A stretch of 64,000 nt of DNA from Gymnopilus junonius (GCA_015501075.1 JADNYJ010000074.1:1-64000), one strand, 5' to 3'; shown: positions 36,641 to 49,161, numbered from the stretch's first letter. A program made the numbers and translations. The notes: generated from the sequence alone by a model not told the origin.

Positions 36641-37269
36641 GCCTCGGCAGCGGCTCGGGCAGGGCGTGAGTATCGTGCGATTAGGCATAAGCCTCTAATG
36701 CGGGTGTAGGTACTGTTGGCGTTGGGCCTGGTGGTTGACGGCGTTGGTGAGAGGGGGCGGTATATTTGTGCTTGCGCCCGAGGGAGCATGACTGTAGTCA
36801 GATGCGGGAGGGAGGCATTGCCTTCTTGTAGTTTGATGGAGAGACTGTAGCGGAGAGACTGACGGTTGGCAGTGAGGGACAGTCATACGCGACGGCGGCG
36901 ACGCACGGGAAAAGTCGAACGCGTTCCGGCACGGGAATGTTTACGATCACGAGACAGGCGCAGCCTTTCGTCTTGTCGAACGCTCTACAAAAAGGACAAA
37001 CGCCTTGAGGCTGTAGAGTCACTAATTGATTAACAGGCTTGAGGGAGTCTAGCTTGTCAGTAGCTTGTACTAGAGCGTCAACAAAGGAATAACGAAATCA
37101 AAGAATGAACCAAGACCACGAGGTAATCAGGACCCGTTTCAATGCACCACTGCACACCGCAGTCTGGTCAGACAGTGAATGTAACGGGCTAGCGCCACAA
37201 GGACCAGGGTCCTACACTTTCTCGCCTAGCAGTAAGCGAAAAAAACAAAACTTCGATTACTTAACAAAG
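36641..37269. other. Intergenic, possible remainder of the Polo kinase fragment
   Basis: Minus-strand frames here are Pro/Ser-rich and could be the disordered N-terminal part of the Polo kinase copy, but nothing is diagnostic. Confidence 0.35.
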
Positions 37270-38480
37270 TATGTCCTGTTGCCAGTTACACCTATCCATC
37301 TCCATTTAGCAATTTTTGCAAAGAGCAGAACCGCGTTCCCACCTGGAGCTCACCAAGTTGGTGATATATATTAATCTCGAAGATCAGGGTTAGTATAAAG
37401 AAAGAACAGGAACACGCCGAACTCTGACCGCTGTTGACAACTTCTATGCCACACTCCAATGATGATGATAAGATCTGGAATGAACCCTCGAAATCGATAA
37501 CCTGGGTAAGAACAATGCTCCCCTCTATATAATGTCCGAATCAAGGTCGTGGCACAAACACGTTTTTCTAAGTAATGATTTATATGGCAACACATTTTAT
37601 GATTGTCCAAATCCTTGAAGCACAGCAACCAGCAACTACCCAGCATCTACATACCAACGGCCCACAATGTTTCACGAATCCTCCTTCCCTATGCCTATAA
37701 ATCCTGGTCTTCATATCGATCAGAGCCAGACCCCCGACGAATTTGGCGCGTTTGGACGCCAGTGGTACGCCCAAGTGGAGGAACGTTCGACTTGGGGTAA
37801 GCAAACTCGGCTGTATCGATCAGAAGTCCAGCTCAGTTCCTAGTACCCAGTTGCCTTGGACACTGAACTCCAGCTGCCCTATGGCATGGGTCGGCTAGAC
37901 GCCGATAACACGTTCACAGACAACTTTCTTCCACTGAATCCTGGATCAGAGTACCCATTGTACTCAGACCTATTCAAGGCGCCCTCTCCAGCAGACCCTT
38001 TAGGCATAGAGATGGACTTTTCCAGCGTCAGTTGTGATTCACCCGACTCTCCCTTCACCTTTGATTTGCAAGCTTGCGACTCACCCCCATTTCCTGGTGT
38101 GGGTTGGCCGCAATTTTCGTCACCCCTGGACTATCCAGCATTTTCAGCATCCAAGTGGACATTTCCAGTCCTATTTTACTCTTCCATATGGAGAGGCAGA
38201 AACACGTAACAACCCGAGATTCAAACAGGCCCCCGTGGCCAGCCCTAGCATGGCCAGCTCCGAGTTTGACCCCGAGGAGCAGAAATTCTCAGCCATCGAG
38301 TCAGCCATTCGAAGGTACGGTATTAGGTATTCTGCCTCTCGAAATGAGTGCTGATGATCATTTGCGACAGAATGGCGCGGCAGTGGGAGGGTCAGATGTC
38401 CTCGCTAGAGGCATCTTTTTGCGTGATGACGCTCTTGAGGGCGACAGGATTGGATCTCCGGATGCAGATGAAGTATAAGA
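37270..38480 (+). repeat. Inverted duplication, copy 1 (contains gene C)
   Basis: Sequence upstream and within gene C recurs inverted at about 45760-47040. Shared upstream phrases include atctccatttagcaattttt, aaccgcgttcccacctgg (diverged), ataacctgggtaagaacaat, gctcccctctatataatgtc and aaacacgtttttctaagt. The duplication therefore carried promoter and gene together. Confidence 0.75.
37526..37532 (+). promoter_or_regulatory. TATA box of orphan gene C
   Basis: tatataa lies about 135 bases upstream of the gene C ATG inside a stretch that is conserved with gene E, where the matching bases read cattataaag on the plus strand. Confidence 0.5.
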
Positions 38481-38551
38481 ATAGGGGAGGATCCCCTGGA
38501 GCACAGTCAAGAACGCACAAGGTAAATTCAGGTAGTCTTGCATCTTCTTGA
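37667..38551 (+). CDS. Orphan protein C, CLA4-flanking family, suspected frameshift
   Basis: Exons 37667-37796, 37851-38314 and 38371-38551. Exon 1: MFHESSFPMPINPG, then the conserved QSQTPDEFGAFGRQWYAQVE. Exon 2: VALDTELQLPYGMGRLDADN, then NFLPLNPGSEYPLYSDLF, a Pro/Ser-rich middle, PYGEAE, MASSEFDPEEQKFSAIESAI and RR. Exon 3: MARQWEGQMSSLEASFCVMT, then LLRATGLDLRMQMKYKN, a likely amphipathic basic helix. Exon 1 is exactly as long as in gene E (130 bases) and both introns are in the same phase. Within exon 2, at about 38140 (gcattttcagcatcc), the frame shifts by one relative to gene E; a T-run one base too long explains it. No known domain. The acidic, Pro-rich body with a basic C-terminal helix might suggest a regulatory protein, but that is speculation. 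Confidence 0.7.
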
Positions 38552-39039
38552 AGAGGTCGTCCTGAGGCATGAATGTAGATGGGTAGTTAGCATTCGGATG
38601 TAGGATAAGTCAAGTCTCCCGTCTTTTAGAGAAGTGGGATGGACGAGAGAAAGATGGAAGATGGAAGTTCCGGAGCAAGTGTCATTTTCATGCCATGATA
38701 ATCGATTATCGGTTTCTCACGGGATATTGTGTCCTCATACTATCAGCAGGCATATCAGGTAATTAGTGAAGTAGTCCCTTTATGTATAGAATTTTTACCC
38801 CTTGTCAACGCAGCCGCTTAGTCCGTGATCATAAATGGTCGGCTTTCGCAATGATCTGATTTAATTTTTGATTTCATTCAAGCCGGTACAGCAAAGTCCA
38901 AACAGTGAATATCGATAAATCACAGGGTGTGCATGAAGGAAAATGAAATAAAGCGAGAAAAAAAAATCCCGATAATCCGAGCTTTCATATTCTCTATCCC
39001 GCCTGGGTCCAATGGATTAGTTCCTATCACCGTCATCAA

Positions 39040-39330
39040 GCCACAGATTCTGAACGCTGTCCAAACTGCAATCAAGTCATGGTTATCAGCCACAGCGCAG
39101 TCAAGAACGTAGCATCATCCCCGAAATTGTGTACCTACAATCCGGCGCACAGCTGCAATGATATGCGCTTCCGAATTGGAGGGGCACTCAGGATAGGGGA
39201 AGACCTATTCAAATAGAGCCTCGAAGACGGCTCACCAACCGGCTTTGCACCTAAACTTGACGAGTGAGAGGGTTTCATTCTTCAAGCCCACTATTCGAAG
39301 GTGACGCCTTCTGAGTATGCCTCTCGATAT
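39040..39330 (+). pseudogene. Remnant of the CLA4-flanking orphan family
   Basis: cacagcgcagtcaagaacgt (about 39091) matches the end of gene C (gcacagtcaagaacgc). cactattcgaaggtgacgcc followed by gtatgcctctcgatatgg (about 39289-39332) matches the AIRR splice junction and intron (gccattcgaaggtacgg..ctgcctctcgaaatg). No open frame remains. Confidence 0.5.
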
Positions 39331-41221
39331 GGATTCCGCCTTGACCGACTTGATTTATCATAGGTACCATCTCATGGCAACTTGATCGACAGCGTGCCTC
39401 TGGTAAATTCTAGGACAAATCCTCATCCACCAATGCAATATTTTTACGTTAAGCTACAGATATATTGCGATCAGGGCTACGGTCCTGACAATTGCAATTC
39501 GAAATGGCGTCCCATCGGGCAAAGAATTGGAAAAAAAATCTGAAAACGCGAGTCATCATGAGATTGCATCAGTCCTACCGTTTCTTCCAGCGCCAGCAAA
39601 AAAAGAAAAGGCTCATATGAGAGTAGGCATCGCTACTATGGAAGATGTGCACGCAAAGACTCTAATAGGGTCGTCGAGGCTGAAGAAAGAGAGGAAAAGA
39701 AACGCCGGACTGCCCCATATCATCTTCGCTAATCTTTAACGTCCTGGACTCCTAGAGCCGTATTAAAATCAGAAGACACGAGCCCACCAATATAACAGTC
39801 AACAGTAGGAGCGAAAGGATAGTATGGAATTGGCCACGGAGGATTCCTTATCGTCGAAGATTCGGATGCCTCTATCCATTCCATATTCAAGGCAAAAATA
39901 TAAAGGTCCTCGTTCATAAAGACACCACAAGCAGAAGATGTTGCTTGAGCATTCCACCGACCTTATGGATCTTCGATCATCCTCGATAATGAATGGACCG
40001 AAGACGCGATGTGCATTGAACAAATGGGTAAAGCAGAAGATATCAAGAATATAGACATCGGCCCGTCACAACCACCATCTTCTATCAGATACCATACCCG
40101 GAAAAAGTGCAAGGGAAATATGGGCAAAAGAAATCTGACTGTCAACTGAAGTGCTCTGCAGCTACTCTTAGCATCTACAATTGGTACTAAGGGAGAAAAC
40201 GCACCTTCCTATGATTTGGTGTTCGGGTGAAAGAAGGCGCGGTTTCCTTATTTATTCGACACAGCATCTATCGTCGAATCAGATTCGAGGGAAATGAGTG
40301 CCCGGATGTCGGGAGTCGGGACGGCATCTCCGTCCCCTGGAAGGCATTTACTGATGAGCATTCGTCAGAAGTAACTTATAAGGTTAGAGGTTCAAATATT
40401 GGAATAAAAAAAGAAATCGAATACAACAGGAGTCTTAGGCAGACCTATCCTAGGAGCCTGAGTTTGGGCCGTTTCGTCAATTGAATCAGGCAGGCCGTGG
40501 AGTGCGCAGCTACGGGCCTTCGACGGAGGCAAAATTTCAAGAGGCATTCGGATGCCAGAACGGCCTTGAACGTCGGAATAATAAAACAAGGTGTGATTAA
40601 TGGAGTACGTTGAAATTGCTCGAAGTTTCCGGAGAGTTTAGTCGGGGAAATAACAGGATGGGAGGGTGGAATCCTCTTGTGATTCCTGGCAGTTTTTGTT
40701 TCTTCGAGAATTGACGAGAATTGATGAGCGCAGCACTTCCAGGCCGTTCCGCACAAGTAGATCCGACAGAGAATTGATTTGATTAATCTTTCAATTAAGA
40801 GGGTTCGGGATGCTGGCTGGGATGATTGATAATCTTGGCAAGGCCAAGGGCGCCATCATGATGCGAGAGAACAGTTGTGGGGATTTCGGCGGGAGGATGG
40901 TTACCTTAGTGATCAGACAGCATGACCCCGGATAGATCCGAGCAGTGGCAATGCTGTTCGCAAACAAGGCCCATCCAAAGTCTGCTCTCAGACACCTGCC
41001 CTTTCAATCCCCCGTCGCCACCGCCACGACGACGATAAAGGGTCTTTCGTCAACGTCGGGCTCAAGCATATCCACAGCCTGCTCACCAGCACATATACCC
41101 GTCTGCACGACCTCCCCATTACTGGCCCACGATTGTTCGGTGTTGTCCCCGATACCGTCTGTCCATTCATCAGCTTCTCACATATCTCGACGAAGACGCT
41201 CTCTGAACCCTTTTTGGACTC
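39331..41221. other. Intergenic upstream of CLA4
   Basis: Short frames on both strands (39527-39739, 39729-39917, 40227-40484, 40445-40756) without recognised domains. The last 250 bases before 41222 are probably the CLA4 leader and may include an untranslated or extra coding 5' exon. Confidence 0.4.
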
Positions 41222-44207
41222 ATGGCTTTCCAGCAGCTCACCTCGACTTCATTGACGCCATCGCGTCCTGCGCCACAGGCTCCTCAGCGGCGGGGAACTG
41301 ACAACACAGTCGGTTACACATCCAACGCGGCTCTCGCAAACTCGGGCTACAATGCGTCCTTCACATTCACGCCTGCGTCACCCTCAGGCTCATCTTACGC
41401 CTTTCCTTACTCGGGCATTGGTGGTTCTCCCAATCGCGGCGTTGATGACTCTGCCAACTCTGCCGTTGTTCGTCAAGGAGCCGTCAGCATGAAGGAGGAC
41501 AGCTTTGGGAATTGGTTATTCCAGAGAAAGTGGCTCATCCTCAAGGAGCAGACTCTTTCCATCCACAAAGGCGAGGTGAGTTTTTCGCATCTCATGACAT
41601 TTTTTTTCAACTTTCTATTTGCTCTCTCTTTTTGTGTAACATCTACTGATGGAAACTGTCAATCCGCAGACAGCACCACAACAAAGTGTCATTTGGCTTC
41701 GTGACATCCAAAATATCGAGCGGATAGACATGAAGCCTTACTGCCTTCTCCTGGAATCGCAGGGCCGGAGATATTTCATCTCTTTGAAGAATGACGAAGA
41801 ACTCTATGGGTGGCTCGATGACGTGTATTCAAGAAGTTCTCTTATGGGCGTCAGCAATCCAACGAACTTTGTACACAAAGTTCATGTTGGGTTTGATCCC
41901 GTATCAGGCGCGTTCACGGTATGATTCAACAGTTTGTTGCCTGCGACCTCACTGATCTTCCTGTCTAAGGGTATGCCCGAACAGTGGAGCAAATTGTTGA
42001 CAAAATCAGCCATCACGAGGGAAGATTACGCCAAAGATCCTCAGGCTGTGTTAGATGTCCTAGAATTTTACACGGATCACCAGAAACGTGAATTGGAGGA
42101 CATGTCGCTCGGTGAGCTTTTATTTTTGTTCCATGTATATCTGTTCCTGATTCTCACCGTCAAGGTGCGCCCGCCCGTTTCAATGCAGGAACAGGCTTCG
42201 GCGGATCTACAAGCAAGCTCGTCGACGACAGGCCGATCATTAAACGCCAGGACACCTCTCCACCAGGTCTTGGTCTCGACAGCGATAATCTGCCCTCCGC
42301 CGCCGCAAGAGCCGCCGAACTCGTAAACGGATCCCACGCCGCTAGCGCGATTTCAACCGTGCAAGGTCCGCGCGCTCCCCTTCCCATCATTCCTCAAGCA
42401 TCTCGGGCTGCCCCTCCACGACCTCTGATCTCTGCCACCAGGCCAGCTCCTCCTGCACCTGGATCATCTTCTTCCAAATCTGAATTAACTCCCCTCCCCT
42501 CCGACTTGCGCGCCCGTCAAAAGGCTCAAGGGCCCCCAGGAGCAGGTATTCCGACTAGGAACGAGTCTCTACCCAAAACAGAGCAAGAGCTTAAATTGCA
42601 CCAGGATCGCCAGGAGCAGTTATGGGAGCAAGAACAAATACAGCGACAGCAAGAGCTCCGAACTGAGCAGTGGCAGCAACAGCATCAACAACCCCCTGAG
42701 CCACCCAAGAAGACCCCGTCCCCACGACCGCAGCTCGCGCCATCAAAGTCCTCCCCGGCAACGACCAACCCCGCCACGCAACCCGCACCAGGTGCAGCTG
42801 GGTCCACCACCGGACCACCGCCTGTGCTGCCCTTACAGCCGGCGAAGAAGGTGCAGATCCAGGCGCAGGACAAACCTGCGAAACTTACTGCTGGCGGTGG
42901 GGGCGTTGCTGCCGCTGCCGCGGCGTTGGAGAAGCCCAAGGAAAAAGAGAAGAGGATTAGTACGATGACGGAGGTTCAGATTATGGAGAAGCTGAGGCAG
43001 GTGGTGTCGGATGATGACCCTAAGCTTTTGTACAGCAAGATCAAGAAAGTCGGTCAAGGGTGAGTGTTTGTTGCCTTCATCACCTTTCATTCTTCGTCGT
43101 GCTATTGACCATCTTGCTGGACTTCTTTTCTGCTTCACTTTTACTTTGAATGTGTGCTGATATATACCCTCCCTTTGTTATGTCTTTGAATTCTAGTGCT
43201 TCTGGCCACGTGTATGTCGCCAAAACGCTCGCAACGGGCAAGAAGGTCGCCATCAAGGAGATGGACCTGTCTCATCAGCCAAGGAAAGAGCTCATCGTGA
43301 ACGAGATCCTGGTCATGAAGGAGTCCCAGCACCCCAATATCGTCAATTACCTGATTCCTACCTTGTCAAGAGCAACGAGCTCTGGGTCGTTATGGAGTAT
43401 ATGGAAGGTGGTGCACTGACAGATGTGATTGAGAACAACCAACTCGAAGAGGATCAGATTTCGAGTATTTGCTTCGAGGTGCGTGAATGATTTACCTTTA
43501 CTGTAGTTTCTTGGTGTTGGCGATATGATGCTGACCTTCGGATCATGTACTTTTTAGACGTGTAAGGGATTGGGACATTTACACAGCCAAAGTATCATCC
43601 ATCGTGATATCAAGTCCGATAACGTCCTTCTTGATGCTCAAGGTCGAGTCAAGATCAGTACGTTCCCATTTCTATATCACATTCTGGAACGATCTTTGCT
43701 GATCTGCGAATTTTAATGTTTTTCTAAAGCCGATTTCGGTTTCTGTGCCAAGCTGACTGACCAAAAGTCAAAACGAGCCACGATGGTGGGTACACCATAC
43801 TGGATGGCACCAGAAGTCGTCAAACAGAAGGAATACGGTGCCAAAGTCGACATTTGGTCTCTTGGCATCATGGCCATCGAGATGATCGAGAATGAGCCTC
43901 CATACCTTGACGAAGAGCCTCTCAAGGCGTTGTACCTGATCGCGACGAACGGGACGCCGACATTGAAGAAGCCCGAGGCGCTAAGTCGGGAGTTAAAGGG
44001 CTTTTTGGCCGTCTGTCTTTGTGTGGACGTTGGGAGTCGCGCGACTGCTAACGAGCTACTTGAGGTGGGCTTTTTTTGGTTTTATATGCGAGATATCTTG
44101 CTGATGTGGCATCGATATTTTTTTAGCATGAGTTCTTAAAGAAGGCTTGCGCATCGTCGGGGCTCGCTCCATTGCTGAGGTTCAAGACTGGCAAGCAAGC
44201 AGCATAA
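41222..44207 (+). CDS. CLA4: PAK/STE20-type protein kinase CLA4 (PH, CRIB, kinase), suspected one-base frameshift
   Basis: Cdc42/Rac effector kinase that controls polarity, septins and cytokinesis in fungi. Exons: 41222-41575, 41670-41918, 41970-42111, 42165-43059, 43197-43478, 43558-43657, 43730-44064, 44127-44207; about 812 residues. PH domain about 85-180 ([20 protein letters not shown], then [20 protein letters not shown]). CRIB box about 183-200 ([24 protein letters not shown]). A Pro/Gln-rich linker about 250-480, then the kinase domain: [49 protein letters not shown], and C-terminal [22 protein letters not shown] plus CRIB plus kinase defines CLA4 rather than Ste20. In exon 5 at about 43353, NIVNYL runs into the wrong frame, and [20 protein letters not shown] continues one base over. 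Adding one G (ctgattcc from ctggattcc) restores phase for the rest of the gene. Confidence 0.93.
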
Positions 44208-45714
44208 ATGTTATCCTGATTCAACTACCCGCCTTTCATTACTGGACACACCACCAGTCATCGCTGCCATTACCCATCACTAGCATTGCGCGATGCCCTA
44301 CCCATTCTCACCCTGCCAGCCACACGTATATCCCAACTTACAAGACGCAAGATCTCTGTGCTCACCACTTATAAATTCTGGAACATTCTCGCCTCAGACT
44401 GTAGCAAATTTGGTACAACTTTTTTTTGTTGGACCTTTTTACTTGTTCTTTTTGTAGCTACACTTACATTTCAGACGACTTGATGCTTTATCCATCTCCA
44501 TACATACATACATTTTTTCCCTTTTTCCTTGGCCGTCTGTTCTCTTCTATACTACGGGTTCTTTTCTTTTTCTATTTTCTCCCTCGTCTTGCAAGTATTT
44601 CTCGGATTCCTTCCTTCATGTATTTCCGCGATGCCTTCTTCTTTACCTCCTTTCCTTTGATCCATCATTTGCGCTCGAAACCAGTATCTCATCCTAGTGT
44701 ACTATTGGTTCTGCTCCTTTCCATGTCCAAACTTATCTTCCCCTTTGTCCCTTTCTTCCTTCCATCAATCGTCCCATGATTCCGGATTTCTTCTACCCAT
44801 CTCCCTCTACTACCCCTTGACATGTGGAAGGCCCTTGCGACGAATGGGTTGCTGTACTATTTCTTGGAAAACAAAAATTGAATGATACTGCTAGACGATG
44901 ATTATCACGATGATCTTTTGTTTCTGATGACTGAAAATTCTGGTTTCTCTTCTTTTCGTTCCATATAATTAGTAATGTGATTTATCGTTATTTTCACTGC
45001 CTGTATTTTTTTTCCTGCATAGATAAATTGGCTGGTTGAGAAGGCTGGCAACCTAATCGTAAGCGGCACTGATAAAAAAGACTTTATAAGTCGGCACTAC
45101 ATCTAGTACAAAAGTGAACTATGAGATGACGAGGACGCAATCTCGCGTGAGAAGCCGACAATCGATATCATGGCACAAAGACGAGGCTTGCTCCGGAACT
45201 TCCGTCTTATCTTCCTCTCGTCCATGCCACTTCCATTAGCCATGTTCAACCTCATCTCCATCTAACTCTGATATTCCTCCTCAGATTGCCATTCATCTTG
45301 TAATTCTGTTCCTTTCTGCGTTGGAATTACTTAATCGGGGGCCAGTGTCCATCTTGAAGACCGCAGCGTCAGAAGTCGCCAGACTCCGGTGTGTCCTTGT
45401 TCTCGAGCGGTGTCTATCCTGTCTACCCTGGTGGATCTGACCATTAAGATTAGCAGGTGTGGCCGATTTGTTGAGCACCAGTTGAAACGGTATTTTGCTC
45501 TTAACGAGAGGTTGCGAAGTAGGGTATACTTCGCTGGTCGAACCCCGACGACATTCTGTGTTTAATGCTTACAATGCATCATTGCAAGCCTGTCGGGCAG
45601 GGCACAAGGTGAGATCGAGCACTTTTCTCGTCGCAACTTTATTTCTAATGATCTACTCGACTTATCTTACACCCGAACACTATCCAATAGCCCTCACTTC
45701 AGGACGAAGTAAGA
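44208..45714. other. CLA4 3' region and intergenic
   Basis: About 44420-44830 is very rich in T and C, probably the CLA4 3' UTR. The short minus frame 45293-45478 has no domain. No RNA gene or repeat recognised. Confidence 0.45.
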
Positions 45715-46575
45715 TTACTTAAACTTCTTTTGTCCGTTCCTGACTGCTCTGAGTCTCTTATACCTCATCAGCATCCGACGGTCCAGTCCTGTCGCTCTCA
45801 ACAGTGCCATCACGCAAAAAGATGCCTCTAATGGAGACATCTGACCCTCCCATTGCCGCGCCATTCTGTTCCAAATGATCATCAGGGCTCATTGAGAGGC
45901 AGAATACCTAATACCATACCTTCGAATGGCCGACTCGACAGTCGAAAGTTTCCGCTTGTCGAGGTTAAACTCGGAGCTGGCCATGTTAAGGCTGGCGACG
46001 AGAGCCTGTTTGAATCTTTTTTTATTAGGGTTTTCTGCCTCTCCGTATGGGAGAACAGAAGGGAGCTGGAAGTGTCCACTGGGCCTGTTGTGTTGGAAGG
46101 TGCCCAGCCGGTTGTCTGGTGATGAATATGGGGACCAGCCAGTACCAAGAGATGGCAGAGGGCCGTTAGCTGTGAGATGAGCGCTGAAGGAAGAGTTGGG
46201 TGGATCGTGATTAGTGCTCGAAAGATTCATCTCCATGCCGAAAGGGTCTGCTGGCAAGGGCGCCTTGAATAGGTCTGAGTATAATGGGTACTCTGATCCG
46301 GGATTCAATGGAAGAAGGTTGTTTATGAACGTGTCATTGGCGTCCAACCGTCCCATGTCATAAAGCGGCTGGAGCTCAATGTCCAAGGCAACTGGATACT
46401 AGGACCTGAGTTTGACTAATGATTGGCACAAGCAAATTTGCTTACCACAAGCCGAACGTTTCTCCACTTGGGCGTACCACTGGCGTCCAAACACGCCAAA
46501 TTCGTCGGGGGTCTGGCTCTGATCGATATGAAGGGCAGGAATTATGGGCATAGGGAAGGAGAATTCGTGAAGCAT
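45715..46575 (-). CDS. Orphan protein E, intact member of the CLA4-flanking family
   Basis: Best preserved copy: exons 46575-46446, 46391-45920 and 45865-45715, closing in frame, 250 residues. Exon 1: MLHEFSFPMPIIPALHI, then QSQTPDEFGVFGRQWYAQVE. Exon 2: VALDIELQPLYDMGRLDAND, then NLLPLNPGSEYPLYSDLF, ADPFGMEMNLSS, a Ser/Pro-rich middle, LPYGEAENPNKKRFKQALVA, MASSEFNLDKRKLSTVESAI and RR. Exon 3: MARQWEGQMSPLEASFCVMA, then LLRATGLDRRMLMRYKRL and a Lys/Arg-rich end (NGQKKFK). The intron before exon 3 has the family phrase attctgcctctc..ctgatgatcattt. It faces the opposite way to gene C across CLA4. No known domain and no signal peptide or membrane segment. Confidence 0.8.
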
Positions 46576-47040
46576 TGTGCGCGTTGGTATGGCGGTGGTG
46601 GGTAGCTGGTTGCTGTGCAAGGACAATCGCTATGTTGCCCTATAAATCACCACTTAGAAAAACGTGTTTGTGCCACGACTTGATTCGGACATTATAAAGA
46701 GGGGAGCATTGTTCTTACCCAGGTTATCGATTCCCAGGGTTCAATCCAGATCTTCTGCGAGATAAATATTTCGGTTTGCACCTCGACATATTTAGATCTT
46801 CTCATAAAGGCTTCGATTCATGCACATTGGAATGGGTGGCATTGAAGTTGCCAACGGCCGCCCGACTTCGGCGTGTCCTTGTTCTTTTCTTTATTCTTTA
46901 GCGATGCCGTACCCTGATACTCAGGATCTTCGAGGTTAGTAAATATCGCCGTTGTTGAGCCCCGGGTGGAAACTTGGTTCTGCCTTTTGTAAAAAATTGC
47001 TAAATGGAGATGGATAGGTGGATGGAGTAACTGGTAGCCT
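45760..47040 (-). repeat. Inverted duplication, copy 2 (contains gene E)
   Basis: Reverse-complement counterpart of about 37270-38480. Similarity extends from the third exon through the promoter to the phrase attgctaaatggagatggat at about 46996, roughly 400 bases beyond the start codon. Differences are scattered substitutions and small indels, so the duplication is not recent. Confidence 0.75.
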
Positions 47041-47397
47041 AGGACATGCTTCGCTGCAATGGCATGTATCCTGCGTTGCCTTATGATATAGCACGTTTTC
47101 GACCATTTATCGCCTCCCAGTATGTTGCGAGTGTACAACATTCTTTATCCCCTTTCGCACCACTGATTGCCCAATGCCATCGCTATAAGCGTGGCTTTTC
47201 ATACCTTATAGTATCTTGGCCTTCAAGTATCAACTAGGCAAACGAGGTTTGTCTAGGAATTTTTATAACTGGATTAAAATCACTTAAACGTCGGCCCTAT
47301 TGCTATTATCACAGACGACTTATATTTCCATATTCTTCCGAGTCCTTGTCCTTCCAGAATTCGAGCTCATGACAAGGACAAAAGTAAACCTATCTTC

Positions 47398-49161
47398 TCA
47401 GGTTTCATCCCTTCCTGTGGCTGTCCTTGTGCCAAAATTTATCGATAATAAGGTTGATGAAGCAACCACGTCCCTCTCCTGGCTTTCCTTCAAGCTCTCT
47501 CTAGAGTTTAAAGTACCCAGCAGAGAATTACTGTATACTATCAAGTTTTGGGTAAGTCGTGAATTTGGTGCATTCAAAAAGAACCCTTGACATACAGGTT
47601 GCCAAGACTTGCGACAGCGCGAAGAAGAGCAGATCCTTTGAACGTACAATAACCTATGAATGAAACATGATGATATACCCTTTCTGCAGACCACAGGACT
47701 CACCAGAACGAGTGTTGCAATATCAAGCGTGCTTGATAATGAACTAAATGCTTAATAGAACCGTGATAGAAAAAAAATCGCGAACCTAGTTAACACTCCG
47801 TTATTTATTGTAATTACCATCAAGCGATTAATGAGTTTGTCAGTCCTGCCCGAGATAAGAAATAGTTAGCAGAGGAGTCCGCTCGAAAAAATATAGACGG
47901 TAAGTACTGTTTTATCCCGGTGCGATTTTTGTGAAGATAATAACTGAGGGTGAAAGTTATCGTCATGTCGATTGCAGCTGCGGACCCCAGAATCGCCTTC
48001 GCGATGCCATGGAGAAGAGGGTCGCCTAGTATTTCAGATTCAAGGGTCCGGCGAAACCTAAATTTCTCGTTTCGTCAGTCAAAACGACGTCTCCCTTGGA
48101 TATGGAACGCACAGCAACCCTGCTAGAACTGAAAAGCAAGTCACTTCGCCACGAATAAATTACGGAAAGTATTGCTCACCCCATCCTAGTGCTAAATAAT
48201 GTAAACATTATTATCTGAGCTGCATAAGTTTGGATTTGAAGCTTACCGCAATGACCAAGAGAAACAAACGACTAAGAGAGGAGCAAATTCCAGCCGATGG
48301 AAGGTATGTGGGTTTCAAACACTTACGATGGCTAACGGGATTAATTTCTTTCTGCCGCTGACTGCAGATCATATGATATAATGCTTCAGAATGAGAAGCA
48401 AAAAAAGTTAGGATTTTAATTACCATGGTAAATTCTCATTGCGTATAAAAGGTGAACCAGCAAGACAATCACTCCCTATAACAACAGTTCAATGTCAGAC
48501 TGTATATTAGATAGTTCCAGTACGTACGATAATCCCAAATAATATCTGTCATGCATGACCATCAGCAGAGCTCAACCTGGCGCTATGAGAGAAGATTAGA
48601 TAAAAATACATTAATGGACCTGTTCCAGAGTTCCAAATCAGCAAAGCGACCATATTATAGGTATCGACGGGCTCACCAGATGTCTTGCAGAAGTCCAAAT
48701 GGATTGAAATAATTGGAGATCAGATAATGGTATAACGCATGGATGCTAACGACAACGTGGAGCATCTCGAGCGCTCTGCGTATTGTACCGAATGATTTAG
48801 TGACTTCAGGACCGGAGGCTTGAAAAGACGACTGACAGTAAAGCGCCCACCTGTTTGATATAAAGACAATTGTAGCATGAGCAATAAACGGCCATTAGAT
48901 CATACTCACAGTAAATTTTACAAGGGGAGGATCGGAGTACTTGTTGAAGTAGCTCCATGTCTATCTAAAGGTCAGGGTGGGTATAGAAAACATGGAATAT
49001 TTCGCACCTGAAAACAAGTCACTCCTAGCAGTCTAGAGGGTATGGTGTCAGCATTTGCAGTCTCTGACGTCTCGAGTGGGAAGGCTGTACATTGACGATA
49101 CAAAGGTCCCTATAGTATATGCGCCGAACGTATCTGTTAAGAGAGAAGGAAGAAACGACAT
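47398..49161 (-). CDS. DUF6534-type multi-pass membrane protein
   Basis: Large mushroom-specific family of predicted seven-helix membrane proteins of unknown role. The start (49161) gives MSFLPSLLTDTFGAYTIGTF, the family's TFGA..IG opening. Exons follow that can be joined in phase: 49161-49091, 49032-49008, 48960-48910, then others. Recognisable pieces in order: LLGVTCFQ, TWSYFNKYSDPPLVKFT, RRALEMLHVVVSIHALYHYL followed by ISNYFNPFG, VIVLLVHLLYAMRIYHG, SGRKKLIPLAI, AILGSAAAIDMTITFTLSYY followed by LHKNRTG, DKLINRLMVITINNGVLTR, ALSQVLATL and, at the end, YSNSLLGTLNSRESLKE (family: Y.NS.LATLN.R). There are roughly ten short exons; I did not fix every boundary. It faces the same way as gene E, 800 bases from it. 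Confidence 0.75.

Noticed and set aside
40945..41301. Upstream plus frame as a separate small gene before CLA4
   Set aside because: It overlaps the CLA4 start in another frame and is Ser/Thr-rich without a domain; most likely leader sequence.
45490..45560. tRNA B-box-like string (ggtcgaacccc)
   Set aside because: No A box at the right distance and no cloverleaf.
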